DNA of 64,000 nt, taken from the NCBI RefSeq assembly GCF_003952525.1, contig NZ_CP034451.1:3100001-3164000 (forward strand). The letters run 5' to 3'. Below the pieces are notes generated by a model that was given only the letters and a program-made list of their open reading frames with translations, made no database searches and had not been told where the DNA came from. The position numbers were made by a program, and so were the translations under genes. The stretch's first letter is position 1; the number at the start of each line of letters is the position of its first letter. This stretch comes from Mesorhizobium sp. M3A.F.Ca.ET.080.04.2.1 (GTDB taxonomy: Bacteria; Pseudomonadota; Alphaproteobacteria; Rhizobiales; Rhizobiaceae). Below, piece by piece: positions 1 to 8,351 of this stretch.

Positions 1-419
1 CAGAGCGTCGTGTACATCCAGGGGCCGGCGAAGGAGAGCTCGAACTGGCCGTCGCGCTTCGAAAGCTCGTATTCCGGCAGCCGGAAGTTCTCCAGCCAGG
101 CCAGGAATTCCGGCTCGAATATCTGCTTGCGGCCGTAAAAGGTGTTGCCGCCCAGCCAGATCATCTCCTTCTTGGAAAAGCGCAGGGTGCGGGCATGGTC
201 GAGCTGCTCGCGCAATTCGCCCTCGTCGATCTCGTCGGCAAGCCGCACCGAGGTGGTGCGGTTGATCAGCGAAAAGGTGGCTTCGACCTTGGGGTACATG
301 CCCCAGATCATCTGCAGCATCAGAAGCTTGTAGAAGTCGGTGTCCAGCAGGCTGCGGACGATCGGATCGAGCTTCCAAGTGTGGTTGTAGACGCGCCGCG
401 CTATATCGGTCTTTGCCAT
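1..419 (-). CDS. pncB: nicotinate phosphoribosyltransferase, N-terminal part
   Basis: Converts nicotinate and PRPP to nicotinate mononucleotide in the Preiss-Handler NAD salvage pathway (cytosolic). Only the first ~139 codons are present; the gene runs off the left edge. The reading frame starts at ATG 419 with [10 protein letters not shown] and contains the family signature [14 protein letters not shown] at about residues 26-39, followed by the [13 protein letters not shown] block and the GGNTFYGR segment. These match rhizobial PncB proteins as I know them. The phosphoribosylation-site His and the PRPP-binding region lie outside the window. It is separated from the LysR gene by 175 bp holding an intergenic repeat, so the two are probably not co-transcribed. 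Confidence 0.93.
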   Translation of the reverse strand, partial: MAKTDIARRVYNHTWKLDPIVRSLLDTDFYKLLMLQMIWGMYPKVEATFSLINRTTSVRLADEIDEGELREQLDHARTLRFSKKEMIWLGGNTFYGRKQIFEPEFLAWLENFRLPEYELSKRDGQFELSFAGPWMYTTL

Positions 420-443
420 GTCCTGCCGCCGCCTTCGCTGTTC

Positions 444-510
444 GCTCTAGCTTCTTGTTTGAGCAATTCCCCGGAGGGAACCTGCCAAACACATTTCCTG
501 GAACTGCTCC
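444..510 (+). repeat. dispersed palindromic repeat, family A, copy 1 (degenerate)
   Basis: The outer arms GAGCAATTCC (461-470) and GGAACTGCTC (about 500-509) are near inverted repeats, and the interior has the same layout as the copies at 2841, 3841 and 25482. This copy is the most diverged of the four. It fills the gap between pncB and the end of the LysR gene. Confidence 0.7.
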
Positions 511-544
511 GAAAGCCTCTTAGCATCCAATTTTCGAAAGTTCT

Positions 545-583
545 GCCCGGTTTGCGGGCTGGCCCGACAAAAAGCAACCGGGC
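545..583. other. inverted repeat downstream of the LysR gene, possible weak terminator
   Basis: GCCCGGTT at 545-552 pairs with AACCGGGC at 576-583 (8 bp perfect, 23-nt loop). It lies 12 bp past the stop of the minus-strand LysR gene. There is no T-run directly after the stem on either strand, so an intrinsic terminator is only a possibility. Confidence 0.3.
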
Positions 584-594
584 AAGTCCAGCGA

Positions 595-1569
595 TCAGGA
601 CGATGTGCGGGCGCCGATGACCTTGAGCGCTGGGCGTTTCCTGCGGCTGGGCAGGCGGCCGGCGACCGGCGCATCGGCGCGGCCTTCGTCCTGTTCCTTC
701 TCGGCAAACAGCCAGTCGATGAAAAGCTGGACGATCGGCGTCAAGCGCATCTCGTTGCGGCAGACGACGTAGAAGTCGTCGACCGCCGGCACCGATAGCG
801 TGAAGGGTGCGACGAGCATGCCTCGGGCGAGCAGGGCACGCGCCGTTACCGAGTCCCCCAGCGCTACGCCGTGCCCGTGGACGGCGGCTTCCGCCGCCGT
901 GCGTGCGTCGCCCAGATGATGGCGGCGGCCGCGTTCCAGATCGAGCGCATCGGCGGCGGCCAGCCAGGTGTGCCATTCGCGGCCATCGTCGCCATGCAGG
1001 AAGACATGGTCGGCGAGGTCGCGAACGCTGCGGATCGGACGGTTGTTGATCAGCGTCGGGCTGACCACGGGAAACAGTTCGAGGCCCGACCATTTGCGCA
1101 TCCAGCAATCCGTCCAGCTGCCATCGCCATAGTGCACGCAGACGTCGATGTGCGGGGCGCGGATGTCCCTGGCATCGTTGGACGGCATCAGCGTCAGCCG
1201 GATGTCCGGGTAGCGGGCGGTGAAGGAGCCCAGCCGCGGCGCCATCCACAACAGAAGCAGCGCCGGAACGCAGGAGACCGAGAGCGTGCCGGCGCTGGCG
1301 GGCCTCGTCATGCGCTGCGTGGCGGCAGCAATGCCGTCGAAGGCCGCCGACACGGCCGGCAGGAGCTCGGCGCCGTGCGGCGTCAGCTTGACCCTCTGGC
1401 CGGCCCGCTCGAACAGGCTGACGCCGAGCGACTGCTCGAGCGCCTTGATCTGGTGGCTGATGGCGCCGTGGGTGACATTCAATTCACCCGCGGCCTTGCT
1501 CAGCGAGGCATGGCGCGCCGTCGCCTCGAAGGCGCGCAGCGGGTTCAGCGGCGGCAGGCGTTTGGGCAT
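595..1569 (-). CDS. LysR-family transcriptional regulator, GcvA type
   Basis: A 324-residue DNA-binding regulator. The winged helix-turn-helix occupies about residues 7-65 (LRAFEATARHASLSKAAGEL, then NVTHGAISHQIKALE), with the LNPLRAFEA opening typical of GcvA-like LysR proteins; the rest is the effector-binding domain. I place the start at ATG 1569 rather than the in-frame TTG at 1575. The gene is divergent from the agmatinase-family gene at 1779 across a 209-bp gap that contains a perfect TTGTGAGA-N3-TCTCACAA palindrome 18 bp upstream of the ATG. It therefore probably regulates itself and the ureohydrolase/transporter genes; the effector is unknown. The C-terminal ~25 residues are rich in Arg and Lys and probably disordered. 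Confidence 0.9.
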   Translation of the reverse strand: MPKRLPPLNPLRAFEATARHASLSKAAGELNVTHGAISHQIKALEQSLGVSLFERAGQRVKLTPHGAELLPAVSAAFDGIAAATQRMTRPASAGTLSVSCVPALLLLWMAPRLGSFTARYPDIRLTLMPSNDARDIRAPHIDVCVHYGDGSWTDCWMRKWSGLELFPVVSPTLINNRPIRSVRDLADHVFLHGDDGREWHTWLAAADALDLERGRRHHLGDARTAAEAAVHGHGVALGDSVTARALLARGMLVAPFTLSVPAVDDFYVVCRNEMRLTPIVQLFIDWLFAEKEQDEGRADAPVAGRLPSRRKRPALKVIGARTSS

Positions 1570-1586
1570 CGGCAATCACCAGAAGG

Positions 1587-1605
1587 TTGTGAGATTTTCT
1601 CACAA
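1587..1605. promoter_or_regulatory. LysR-type operator candidate
   Basis: A perfect palindrome with 8-bp arms, TTGTGAGA-TTT-TCTCACAA. Its core TGAGATTTTCTCA fits the LysR T-N11-A consensus exactly. It lies between the divergent LysR and ureohydrolase genes, 18 bp from the regulator's ATG, a position suited to autoregulation. Confidence 0.65.
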
Positions 1606-1778
1606 TGATCACCCTAACAATATCAATTGATTTTTGAAAGCAGCTGCCCGACACTTCGCCCATAACAGCTTCATGACGTGAAAACTGCAGGCAGCCTGCG
1701 CGCAGCGGTCCGACCCGTATGGTGGTCGGCACCGCGAGGTCCGCACAGGCATCCATCAGTCGTAGAGGAGGACAGAGC

Positions 1779-2834
1779 ATGGGTTACGATCGCGGCAAGC
1801 TCGAAGCGTTGCGCCGCAAATATGGCGAGAGCCATGGCGGCGAAATGTTCGATCCGAAGTTCCGCAAGGTCGCCGACAAGATCTTCAACAAGAGCGGGAC
1901 GCGGCTGGCGCCCTATTCGGGCATCCCGACCTTCCTTGCCGCGCCCTACCGTCAGGTGGCTGCCGACAATCCGGATTTCGGCGACCTGCAGGTGGCGATG
2001 ATCGGCGTGCCGATGGATCTCGGCGTCACCAACCGACCGGGCTCGCGCTTCGGGCCGCGGGCGCTGCGCGCCATCGAGCGCATCGGCCCCTACAACCATG
2101 TGCTGGAATGCGCACCGACGCATGAGCTGAAGGTCGCCGATATCGGCGACGTGCCGTTCCAGAGCCGGTACCGGCTGGAGACCAGCCATGACGACATCGA
2201 GCGCCGAATGAACCAGATCGTCGACGCCGGCGTCATCCCGCTCTCGGTCGGCGGCGATCACTCGATCAGCCACCCGATCCTGAAGGCCGTGGGCAAGCAC
2301 GCTCCGGTCGGGATGATCCATATCGACGCCCACTGCGATACCAGCGGCCTGTTCGACATGACGAAGTTCCACCATGGCGGGCCGTTCCGCAACGCGGTGC
2401 TGGACGGCGTGCTCGACCCGTCGCGCACGATCCAGATCGGCATCCGCGGCTCGGCCGAATATCTGTGGGAGTTCACCTACGAGTCCGGCATGACGGTCGT
2501 GCACGCCGAGGAGGTGACCGGCCTCGGCATTCCCGCCATCATCGAAAAGGCGCGCAAAATAGTCGGCGACGGCCCGACCTACGTTTCCTTCGACGTCGAC
2601 AGCATCGATCCGGCCTTCGCGCCGGGCACCGGCACGCCCGAGGTCGGCGGGCTGACGACGCGCGAGGTGCTGGAACTGCTGCGCGGACTAAAGGGCCTCA
2701 ACATCGTCGGCGGCGACGTCGTCGAGGTGGCGCCGCAGTACGACGCTACCACCAACACAGCCCATGTCGGCGCCCAGGTCCTGTTCGAGATCCTGAGCCT
2801 GATGGTGTTCAGCCCGGCGATCAAGAAGGACTGA
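1779..2834 (+). CDS. agmatinase-family ureohydrolase (guanidino-compound hydrolase)
   Basis: A 351-residue enzyme of the arginase/agmatinase superfamily that hydrolyses a guanidino group to urea. All binuclear manganese ligands are present: His161 in VGGDHS, Asp183/His185/Asp187 in HIDAHCD, and Asp272/Asp274 in SFDVDSIDP, followed by the APGTGTPEVGG loop. ATG 1779 follows a strong GAGGAGG site at 1765-1771; longer in-frame starts lack one. The first ~70 residues are longer than in small SpeB enzymes and resemble guanidinobutyrase/proclavaminate-amidinohydrolase-like members. The substrate (agmatine, 4-guanidinobutyrate or another compound) cannot be fixed from sequence. Genes for two importers follow on the same strand and a LysR regulator is divergent, so this looks like uptake and cleavage of a cationic guanidino or amine compound. 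The urea released could feed the urease encoded at 25.5-33.9 kb. Confidence 0.9.
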   Translation: MGYDRGKLEALRRKYGESHGGEMFDPKFRKVADKIFNKSGTRLAPYSGIPTFLAAPYRQVAADNPDFGDLQVAMIGVPMDLGVTNRPGSRFGPRALRAIERIGPYNHVLECAPTHELKVADIGDVPFQSRYRLETSHDDIERRMNQIVDAGVIPLSVGGDHSISHPILKAVGKHAPVGMIHIDAHCDTSGLFDMTKFHHGGPFRNAVLDGVLDPSRTIQIGIRGSAEYLWEFTYESGMTVVHAEEVTGLGIPAIIEKARKIVGDGPTYVSFDVDSIDPAFAPGTGTPEVGGLTTREVLELLRGLKGLNIVGGDVVEVAPQYDATTNTAHVGAQVLFEILSLMVFSPAIKKD

Positions 2835-2840
2835 ACCAAC

Positions 2841-2924
2841 TCTTTGTTTTCACGCAATTCCAGACGGAAGCTATGGCGAAGTCGCCAAGCCTGAACCGGG
2901 TCCACTTTCCTGGAATTGCTCTAG
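2841..2924 (+). repeat. dispersed palindromic repeat, family A, copy 2
   Basis: It opens TTTTCACGCAATTCCAGACGG and closes CTTTCCTGGAATTGCTC, with outer arms GCAATTCC/GGAATTGC. A longer, unrelated interior (about 2865-2900) replaces the AAAACCGC core seen in copies 3 and 4. It occupies the gap between the ureohydrolase and the binding-protein gene. Confidence 0.8.
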
Positions 2925-2991
2925 CCAATACGACCGCCGCGCTGGAGCCGGCGGCCGGATTCAACAACAAGCTTCCAGCAGGGGAACCACC

Positions 2992-3792
2992 ATGACTTTT
3001 CACAACGCACTGAAATCCGCCTTCGCAGCAGCCATGATGCTCGGGGCCGCCTGCCTCGCCACGCAGGCGCGGGCCGATGCCGTCGACGACATCACCAAGG
3101 CCGGCGCTATCAACGTGGGCATCTTCTCGGACTTTCCGCCCTTCTCCTCGGCCAGCGCCGACATGAGCATCAAGGGCTATGACATCGACGTCGCGCAGGC
3201 GATCGCCGATTCGCTGAAGGTGAAGCTCAACCTGGTCAGCGTCACCGGCCAGAACCGCATCCCGTATCTGACCGACAAGCGCGTCGACATACTGATGAGC
3301 GTCGGCTACTCGAAAGAGCGCGCCGAGGTGATCGATTTCGCCGCCGCCTACGCACCCTACTACATCGCCGTCATCGGCCCGGCCGCGCTCGCCGTCAAAG
3401 GCAAGGAAGACCTCGCCGAGAAGTCGATCGCCGTCAACCGCGGCACGCTGGAAGACACCTCGCTGACCGAAGCGGCCCCGGCTTCCGCCGACATCCGCCG
3501 TTTCGACAACTACAATTCGGTCATCCAGGCCTTCATCGCCGGCCAGACGCAGCTGATGGTGGTCGGCAACGACGTCGGCGCCCAGGTGCTGGCCAAGCAG
3601 GACGCGCTGCAGCCGGAGCAGAAATTTCAGCTGCTGACCTCGCCCTCGCATATCGGCCTCAACAAGAACGAGGACCGGCTGAAGCAGGCGGTCAACGACG
3701 CGGTCGCCAAGATGCTGGCCGACGGCAAGCTCGACGAGAGCTCCAAGGCCTGGCTGAAGACGCCGCTCAATCCCGACAACCTCAAGGATTGA
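2992..3792 (+). CDS. polar amino acid ABC transporter, periplasmic binding protein
   Basis: A 266-residue family 3 solute-binding protein. Residues 1-28 are a Sec signal peptide (hydrophobic AAAMMLGAACLA, cleavage likely after QARA). The mature protein opens with the classic family 3 pattern VGIFSDFPPFSSASADMSIKG, then GYDIDVAQAIADSL and a TDKRVDILMS block. A GGGGAA ribosome site precedes ATG 2992. Two permease genes follow after a stem-loop and a repeat. No ATPase gene of the HisP/GlnQ type is present, so energising must come from the PotA-like ATPase at 6466 or from a gene elsewhere. The substrate is probably an amino acid or guanidino compound, judged from the neighbouring ureohydrolase. 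Confidence 0.9.
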   Translation: MTFHNALKSAFAAAMMLGAACLATQARADAVDDITKAGAINVGIFSDFPPFSSASADMSIKGYDIDVAQAIADSLKVKLNLVSVTGQNRIPYLTDKRVDILMSVGYSKERAEVIDFAAAYAPYYIAVIGPAALAVKGKEDLAEKSIAVNRGTLEDTSLTEAAPASADIRRFDNYNSVIQAFIAGQTQLMVVGNDVGAQVLAKQDALQPEQKFQLLTSPSHIGLNKNEDRLKQAVNDAVAKMLADGKLDESSKAWLKTPLNPDNLKD

Positions 3793-3799
3793 TGCCTTC

Positions 3800-3847
3800 G
3801 AGCGGTTCAGCTTTCAAAGAAACGCTGAACCGCTCTAACTATTTTTT
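3800..3847 (+). terminator. stem-loop plus T-run between binding protein and permease genes
   Basis: GAGCGGTTCAGC (3800-3811) pairs perfectly over 12 bp with GCTGAACCGCTC (3824-3835). TAACTATTTTTTT follows. This is a good intrinsic terminator or attenuator and would lower permease relative to binding-protein expression. Confidence 0.65.
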
Positions 3848-3896
3848 TACGCAATTCCGGACGGAAAACCGCGACGCAATTTTCCTGGAATTGCTT
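3841..3896 (+). repeat. dispersed palindromic repeat, family A, copy 3
   Basis: It reads TTTTTTTACGCAATTCCGG, then ACGGAAAACCGC in the interior, and closes CCTGGAATTGCTT. It is the cleanest copy in the window and sits directly after the stem-loop at 3800-3835. Its end is 24 bp before the permease ATG at 3921. Confidence 0.85.
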
Positions 3897-3920
3897 GAAG
3901 GGAAGCCAGGATCCATCGCC

Positions 3921-4589
3921 ATGGGCTACAGCCTCGACTTCGGCTGGCTTGCAGGTGCGGCAGGCGCGATCGCGCGCGGCGCGGCGACGACGGTGCTTTT
4001 GATCGTCGTCACCACGCTGGCGGGAACGTTCCTCAGCATCCTCGGTGCGGCGGGAAAAAGGAACGGCCCCCGGCTGCTCAGGCAGGCGATCGGTGTCTAT
4101 GTCGAGGTGATGCGCAACACGCCATTTCTGGTGCAGCTGTTCTTCATCTTCTTCGGGCTGCCCAGCCTCGGCGTGCGGCTCGACCCGATCCTGGCTGCCA
4201 TGCTGGCGATGACGCTGAACATGGCGGCCTACACGATCGAGATTGTCGGCGCCGGGCTCGACGCCGTGCCGCGCGGGCAGACGGAGGCGGCGCTCGCGCT
4301 CGGGCTGAGGCCGCGGCTGGTGTTCGTCAAGATCGTGCTGCCGCAGGCGCTCAAGGTGATCTACCCGGCGCTGACCAGCCAGATCGTCATCATGATGCTG
4401 GAGTCGGCCGTCGTCTCGCAGATCGCGGTGCGAGAGCTGACCTATGAGGCCGACATGCTGCAGGCTCGCACCTTCCGTGCCTTCGAGACCTACCTGGTGG
4501 TGACCATGGTCTATCTCGGCCTGTCGATGGGACTGCGCCGGCTGCTCGTTGCCGGCGGCGGCCGCGCGCTTGGAGCCGGCGTGTCATGA
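3921..4589 (+). CDS. amino acid ABC transporter permease (HisM/HisQ family)
   Basis: A 222-residue inner-membrane subunit with about five transmembrane segments. The family hallmarks are the early EVMRNTPFLVQLFFIFFGLP segment and the cytoplasmic EAA loop EAALALGLRPRLVFVKIVLPQ. I chose ATG 3921 because the in-frame sequence upstream is stem-loop and repeat DNA, and translating it gives no family similarity. The stop overlaps the next permease start (ATGA, 4586-4589), so the two permeases are translationally coupled and presumably form a heterodimer. Confidence 0.92.
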   Translation: MGYSLDFGWLAGAAGAIARGAATTVLLIVVTTLAGTFLSILGAAGKRNGPRLLRQAIGVYVEVMRNTPFLVQLFFIFFGLPSLGVRLDPILAAMLAMTLNMAAYTIEIVGAGLDAVPRGQTEAALALGLRPRLVFVKIVLPQALKVIYPALTSQIVIMMLESAVVSQIAVRELTYEADMLQARTFRAFETYLVVTMVYLGLSMGLRRLLVAGGGRALGAGVS

Positions 4590-5233
4590 TCGAATTCACC
4601 TTCTGGGACATATTGCGCAACCTGCTGCTCGCCGCCCGGTGGACGGTGCTGTTGTCGCTCGCCGCCTTCGTCGGCGGTGCGCTGGTCGGGCTGGTGGTCC
4701 TGTTCTTCCGCATCGCCAAGAACAGAACGGTGCGGCGCATCGCTTCCGGCTATATCGCGCTGTTCCAGGGAACGCCGCTGCTGATGCAGCTGTTCCTGAT
4801 GTTCTTCGGCCTGCCGATGCTTGGACTGCGCATCGAGCCGTGGACGGCGGCGGTGCTCGGCCTCACTTTCTTTGCCAGCGCCTATCTCGCCGAAATTTGG
4901 CGGAGCGGCGTCGACGCGCTGCCGCGCGGACAGTGGGACGCCGGCGCCAGCCTCGGGCTGCACTATTTGCAGGAACTCAGGCTGATCATCCTGCCGCAGG
5001 CCTTCTCGATCACGCGGGCGCCGACCGTCGGCTTCCTGGTGCAGCTGATCAAGTCGACGGCGCTGACCTCGATCATCGGTTTCGAGGAACTGGTCAGGAC
5101 CTCCAACGCCATCAACAACGCGACATTCGAGCCGTTCACCGTGTACGGGCTGGTGTCGCTGATCTTCTTCGTCATGTGCTTTCCACTGACGCAATACGCC
5201 CGCGCGCTCGAGCAACGAGCGGCGGCCCACTGA
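4586..5233 (+). CDS. amino acid ABC transporter permease (HisM/HisQ family)
   Basis: The second membrane subunit (215 residues) of the same importer. It contains the family segment ALFQGTPLLMQLFLMFFGLP and the EAA-type loop WDAGASLGLHYLQELRLIILPQA. It starts within the stop codon of the preceding permease. After its stop there is a 68-bp gap and then a separate transporter begins, so the amino-acid-type importer is encoded here as binding protein plus two permeases only. Confidence 0.92.
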   Translation: MIEFTFWDILRNLLLAARWTVLLSLAAFVGGALVGLVVLFFRIAKNRTVRRIASGYIALFQGTPLLMQLFLMFFGLPMLGLRIEPWTAAVLGLTFFASAYLAEIWRSGVDALPRGQWDAGASLGLHYLQELRLIILPQAFSITRAPTVGFLVQLIKSTALTSIIGFEELVRTSNAINNATFEPFTVYGLVSLIFFVMCFPLTQYARALEQRAAAH

Positions 5234-5301
5234 TCCGCCCGACGGCGGAATGCAACCGAGGGAACCCGCCGGACAACCGGCACAAACAGAGGAGAATAGA
5301 G

Positions 5302-6390
5302 ATGAACGGACTGATCGAAAAATCCATCACGCGGCGCGGCCTGCTCGGCGCGGGCGTGGCCGCGGCGGGCGTGCTCGCCATGCCCGCGATCCTGCGGGCG
5401 CAAGACAAGTCGCTGAAGGTCGGCGTCTATGGCGGCTACTTCAAGAAGTCGTTCGACGAGCATGTCTTCCCCGCCTTCACCAAGGCGACCGGCATTGCCA
5501 TCGAATCCGTCGCCGAGCCGACCGGCGAAGCCTGGCTGGTGCAGCTCGAGCAGGCGGCCAAGGCAGGCCAGGCGCCGGCGGATCTGTCTATGATGTCGCA
5601 GACCTCGACCTTGAAGGGCCAGTCGACCGAATTGTGGACGCCGCTCGACACCTCGAAGTTCAAGCACTTTGGCGACCTGTTGCCCCGCTTCGTCAACAAG
5701 TATCCGGACGGCCGCGTCGCCGGCATCGGCGCGGTGGCCTGGTGGATCACGCTGGTCACCAACACCGACGTCTACAAGGACGCGCCGACGTCGTGGGCGG
5801 CCCTGTGGGACAAGGCCAATGAGGACAAGCTCGGGCTGCTGGCGCTCGCCTCCAACTCGTTCCTGCTTGAGGTGACGGCCAAGACATACATGGGCGGCAC
5901 CAACGCGCTCGATACCGAGGAGGGGCTCAACAAGGCGTTCGAGAAGCTGGCCGAAGTCAAGCCGAACGTGCGGCTCTGGTATCGCGACGAGGCGCAGTTC
6001 GAGCAGGCGCTGAAGTCGGGCGAGATCCCGATGGGCCAGTATTACCACGACGTCACCGGGTTGGCCGCCGCCGACGGCTTCCATGTCCGCTCGACCTTCC
6101 CGAAGGAAGGCGGCATCCAGGATTCCGGCAATTGGGTGCTGTCGCGCGCCTCGACCAAGGTCGACGAGGCCCACGCCTTCATCGACTTCATGAGCGAGCC
6201 GTCGATGCAAGGCGTCATGTCGCGCAAGGTGGGCACCACGCCTACCTTGAAGAAGGAGGTGCTCGACCTGACGGCGGAAGAGTTCGCCGCGGTGTCGTCG
6301 GACATCGAGCCGATCATCCCGCGCTACGACCTCTATACCTCGAAGGCCGACTGGATCAACCAGAAGTGGACAGAGCTGATCGTCGGCTGA
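5302..6390 (+). CDS. spermidine/putrescine-type ABC transporter, periplasmic binding protein
   Basis: A 362-residue solute-binding protein. The N-terminus carries a probable twin-arginine signal (SITRRGLLGAGVAAAGVLA, residues 8-26) ending at PAILRAQD, unlike the Sec signal of the binding protein at 2992. The mature part has the PotD-like opening LKVGVYGGYFKKSFDEHVFPAF and a KATGIAIESV block. ATG 5302 follows a GAGGAG site. A perfect 9-bp stem-loop separates it from the ATPase gene. The substrate is not readable; polyamines or related cations fit the family and the ureohydrolase upstream. Confidence 0.88.
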   Translation: MNGLIEKSITRRGLLGAGVAAAGVLAMPAILRAQDKSLKVGVYGGYFKKSFDEHVFPAFTKATGIAIESVAEPTGEAWLVQLEQAAKAGQAPADLSMMSQTSTLKGQSTELWTPLDTSKFKHFGDLLPRFVNKYPDGRVAGIGAVAWWITLVTNTDVYKDAPTSWAALWDKANEDKLGLLALASNSFLLEVTAKTYMGGTNALDTEEGLNKAFEKLAEVKPNVRLWYRDEAQFEQALKSGEIPMGQYYHDVTGLAAADGFHVRSTFPKEGGIQDSGNWVLSRASTKVDEAHAFIDFMSEPSMQGVMSRKVGTTPTLKKEVLDLTAEEFAAVSSDIEPIIPRYDLYTSKADWINQKWTELIVG

Positions 6391-6417
6391 GCCGCTTGAC
6401 AGCATCGACCTGACCGG

Positions 6418-6438
6418 CCGCCGGACATTGTCCGGCGG
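6418..6438 (+). promoter_or_regulatory. intra-operon stem-loop after the binding-protein gene
   Basis: CCGCCGGAC-ATT-GTCCGGCGG: a 9-bp perfect, all-GC-rich stem with a 3-nt loop, 27 bp after the binding-protein stop and without a T-run. It probably protects the upstream transcript from 3' exonucleases or partly attenuates downstream expression. Confidence 0.6.
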
Positions 6439-6465
6439 TCCTCGCAGTTCAACGAGGGGTGAGCC

Positions 6466-7500
6466 ATGTCCGGCCTCAACATCAACAGCATCACCAAGAA
6501 ATTCGGCAACTTCGCCGCCGTCGACAATATCCAGCTGAACGTCCCGCACGGCACTTTCGTGTGCCTGCTCGGGCCATCGGGCTGCGGCAAGACCACGTTG
6601 CTGCGCATGATCGCCGGGCTGGAAGAACCGACCAGCGGCGCCATCCTGCTCGACGGCGATGACATCACGCCGCTGCCGACGCACAAGCGCAATCTCGGCA
6701 TGGTGTTCCAGTCGCTGGCGCTGTTCCCGCACTTGTCGGTCGGCGACAACATCTCCTACGCGCTGCGCATCCGCGGCGCTTCCAAGGACGAGCAGCGCAA
6801 GCGCGTCGACGAGTTGCTGGCACTGATCCATCTGCCCGGCTTCGCCGACCGGCCGGTGACGAAATTGTCGGGCGGCCAGCGCCAGCGCGTGGCGATCGCC
6901 CGGGCATTGGCGCTGTCGCCAAAGCTGTTCCTGCTCGACGAGCCGCTGTCGGCGCTCGACGCCAAGCTGCGCGAGGCAATGCAGGTGGAACTGCGCCAGC
7001 TGCAGCAGCGGCTCGGCATCACCACCATCGTCGTCACCCACGACCAGCGCGAGGCCATGACCATGGCCGACCTCGTCGTGGTCATGGGCCACGGCAAAAT
7101 CCTGCAGGCGGCGCCGCCGATCGAGATCTACCGCAAGCCGGCCGACGCCTTCGTCGCCGACTTCATCGGCATCACCAACCTGCTGCCGGCGGAGGTCGAC
7201 AGCGCCGGGCGCACCACCATCCTCGGCACCGCCATTCCAGGCCTCACGATGCCGGCAGGGTGGCGCACAGCCTCGGTGTCGATCCGGCCGGAGGATGTGC
7301 ATCTGGGCAAGCCCGGCAGTGGTATCAACGGCGAGGTCAGCTTCGTGCGCGATCTCGGCGGCACGATCGAGACCTTCATCGATGTCGGCGGCACCAGCAT
7401 CGTCGCGGTGACGACACCGCGTCAGCGTCACGATGTGCCGGTCGGCGCCAAGGTCGGCGTCGTGCTGCCGCCCGAAAGCTGCGTGGTGCTCGGCTCATGA
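6466..7500 (+). CDS. ABC transporter ATP-binding protein, PotA-like
   Basis: A 344-residue cytoplasmic ATPase. It shows Walker A GPSGCGKTT (36-44), the Q-loop in VFQSLALFPHL, the signature [15 protein letters not shown], Walker B LFLLDEPLSALD and the switch His in VVTHDQREAMT. The C-terminal ~110 residues form a TOBE domain (VSIRPEDVHLG), as in PotA, CysA and MalK types. It is translationally coupled to the permease at 7497 (ATGA overlap). It is the only ATPase gene in the 3-9 kb transporter block. Confidence 0.93.
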   Translation: MSGLNINSITKKFGNFAAVDNIQLNVPHGTFVCLLGPSGCGKTTLLRMIAGLEEPTSGAILLDGDDITPLPTHKRNLGMVFQSLALFPHLSVGDNISYALRIRGASKDEQRKRVDELLALIHLPGFADRPVTKLSGGQRQRVAIARALALSPKLFLLDEPLSALDAKLREAMQVELRQLQQRLGITTIVVTHDQREAMTMADLVVVMGHGKILQAAPPIEIYRKPADAFVADFIGITNLLPAEVDSAGRTTILGTAIPGLTMPAGWRTASVSIRPEDVHLGKPGSGINGEVSFVRDLGGTIETFIDVGGTSIVAVTTPRQRHDVPVGAKVGVVLPPESCVVLGS

Positions 7501-8351
7501 GACGCGACACCCCCAAGTCGGTAGCCGACTACACGCCGCTGTTCTTTCCGGGCCTGATGCTGATCATCTTCTTCGTCATCCCGTTCTCAACGATGATCGT
7601 GGTGAGCTTCTTCAGGCGCAATCCCTCGGGCTTCTACACGCCGGATTTCGTCATCGACAACTACGCGCGCTTCCTGTCCGCTTTCTTCGGCGGCGTGCTC
7701 GGTTTCTCGCTGATGCTGGCGGTGCTGGTCGCCGTCTGCTGCGTGGCGATCGCCTTTCCCTTCACCTATCTCCTGACCAAGCGGCCGCGCCATGTGCAGA
7801 CCCTGTGGCTGGTCGGGCTGCTTTCGGTGCTGTCGCTGTCGGAAGTCATCATCGGCTTCGCCTGGTCGACGCTGTTCTCGCGCACCGCGGGGATCACCAA
7901 CCTGTTCGTGGCGATCGGCTTGATGGACAAGCCGGTGGCGCTGCTGCCGACCTTCGGCGCGGTGCTGACCGGCATGGTCTACCAGGCGCTGCCCTACACG
8001 ATCCTGGTGCTCTACCCGGCGCTGGTGCGCCTCGATCCGACCCTGCTCGAGGCGGCGCGCACGCTCGGCGCCTCGCCGGTGAGGGCCTTCTTCAACGTCG
8101 TTGCGCCGGCGCTCCGGAACACAATCGTGGCGACGTTGATCATGGTCTTCGTTTTCGCGCTCGGCTCCTATCTGCTGCCGCAGATCCTCGGGCGGCCGCA
8201 GCACTGGACGCTGTCGGTGCTGATCACCGACCAGGCGATCTACCAGTCCAACATGCCGTTCGCGGCGGCGATGGCGGTGTTCCTGGTGCTGATCTCATTG
8301 GCGCTGGTCGGCATGACGCTGCTCGTCGGACGCAAGGAGAACGCGCTATGA
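7497..8351 (+). CDS. spermidine/putrescine-type ABC transporter permease (PotB-like)
   Basis: A 284-residue membrane subunit with six predicted transmembrane segments; the first is LFFPGLMLIIFFVIPFSTMI. The EAA loop is LLEAARTLGASPVRAFFNVVAP. It starts inside the stop codon of the ATPase gene and ends inside the start of the second permease (ATGA, 8348-8351), so the three genes are tightly coupled. Confidence 0.9.
   Translation: MRRDTPKSVADYTPLFFPGLMLIIFFVIPFSTMIVVSFFRRNPSGFYTPDFVIDNYARFLSAFFGGVLGFSLMLAVLVAVCCVAIAFPFTYLLTKRPRHVQTLWLVGLLSVLSLSEVIIGFAWSTLFSRTAGITNLFVAIGLMDKPVALLPTFGAVLTGMVYQALPYTILVLYPALVRLDPTLLEAARTLGASPVRAFFNVVAPALRNTIVATLIMVFVFALGSYLLPQILGRPQHWTLSVLITDQAIYQSNMPFAAAMAVFLVLISLALVGMTLLVGRKENAL

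Noticed and set aside
1606..1778. Guanidine (ykkC-type) riboswitch before the ureohydrolase
   Set aside because: I could not find the conserved loop sequences; only a short CCGACC/GGTCGG hairpin is present, and the gene already has a LysR palindrome.
4963..7431. Minus-strand open frame of 822 codons across the Pot-type transporter
   Set aside because: Fully antisense to a permease, a binding-protein gene and an ATPase gene. The composition is His/Arg/Asp-rich and no domain is seen.
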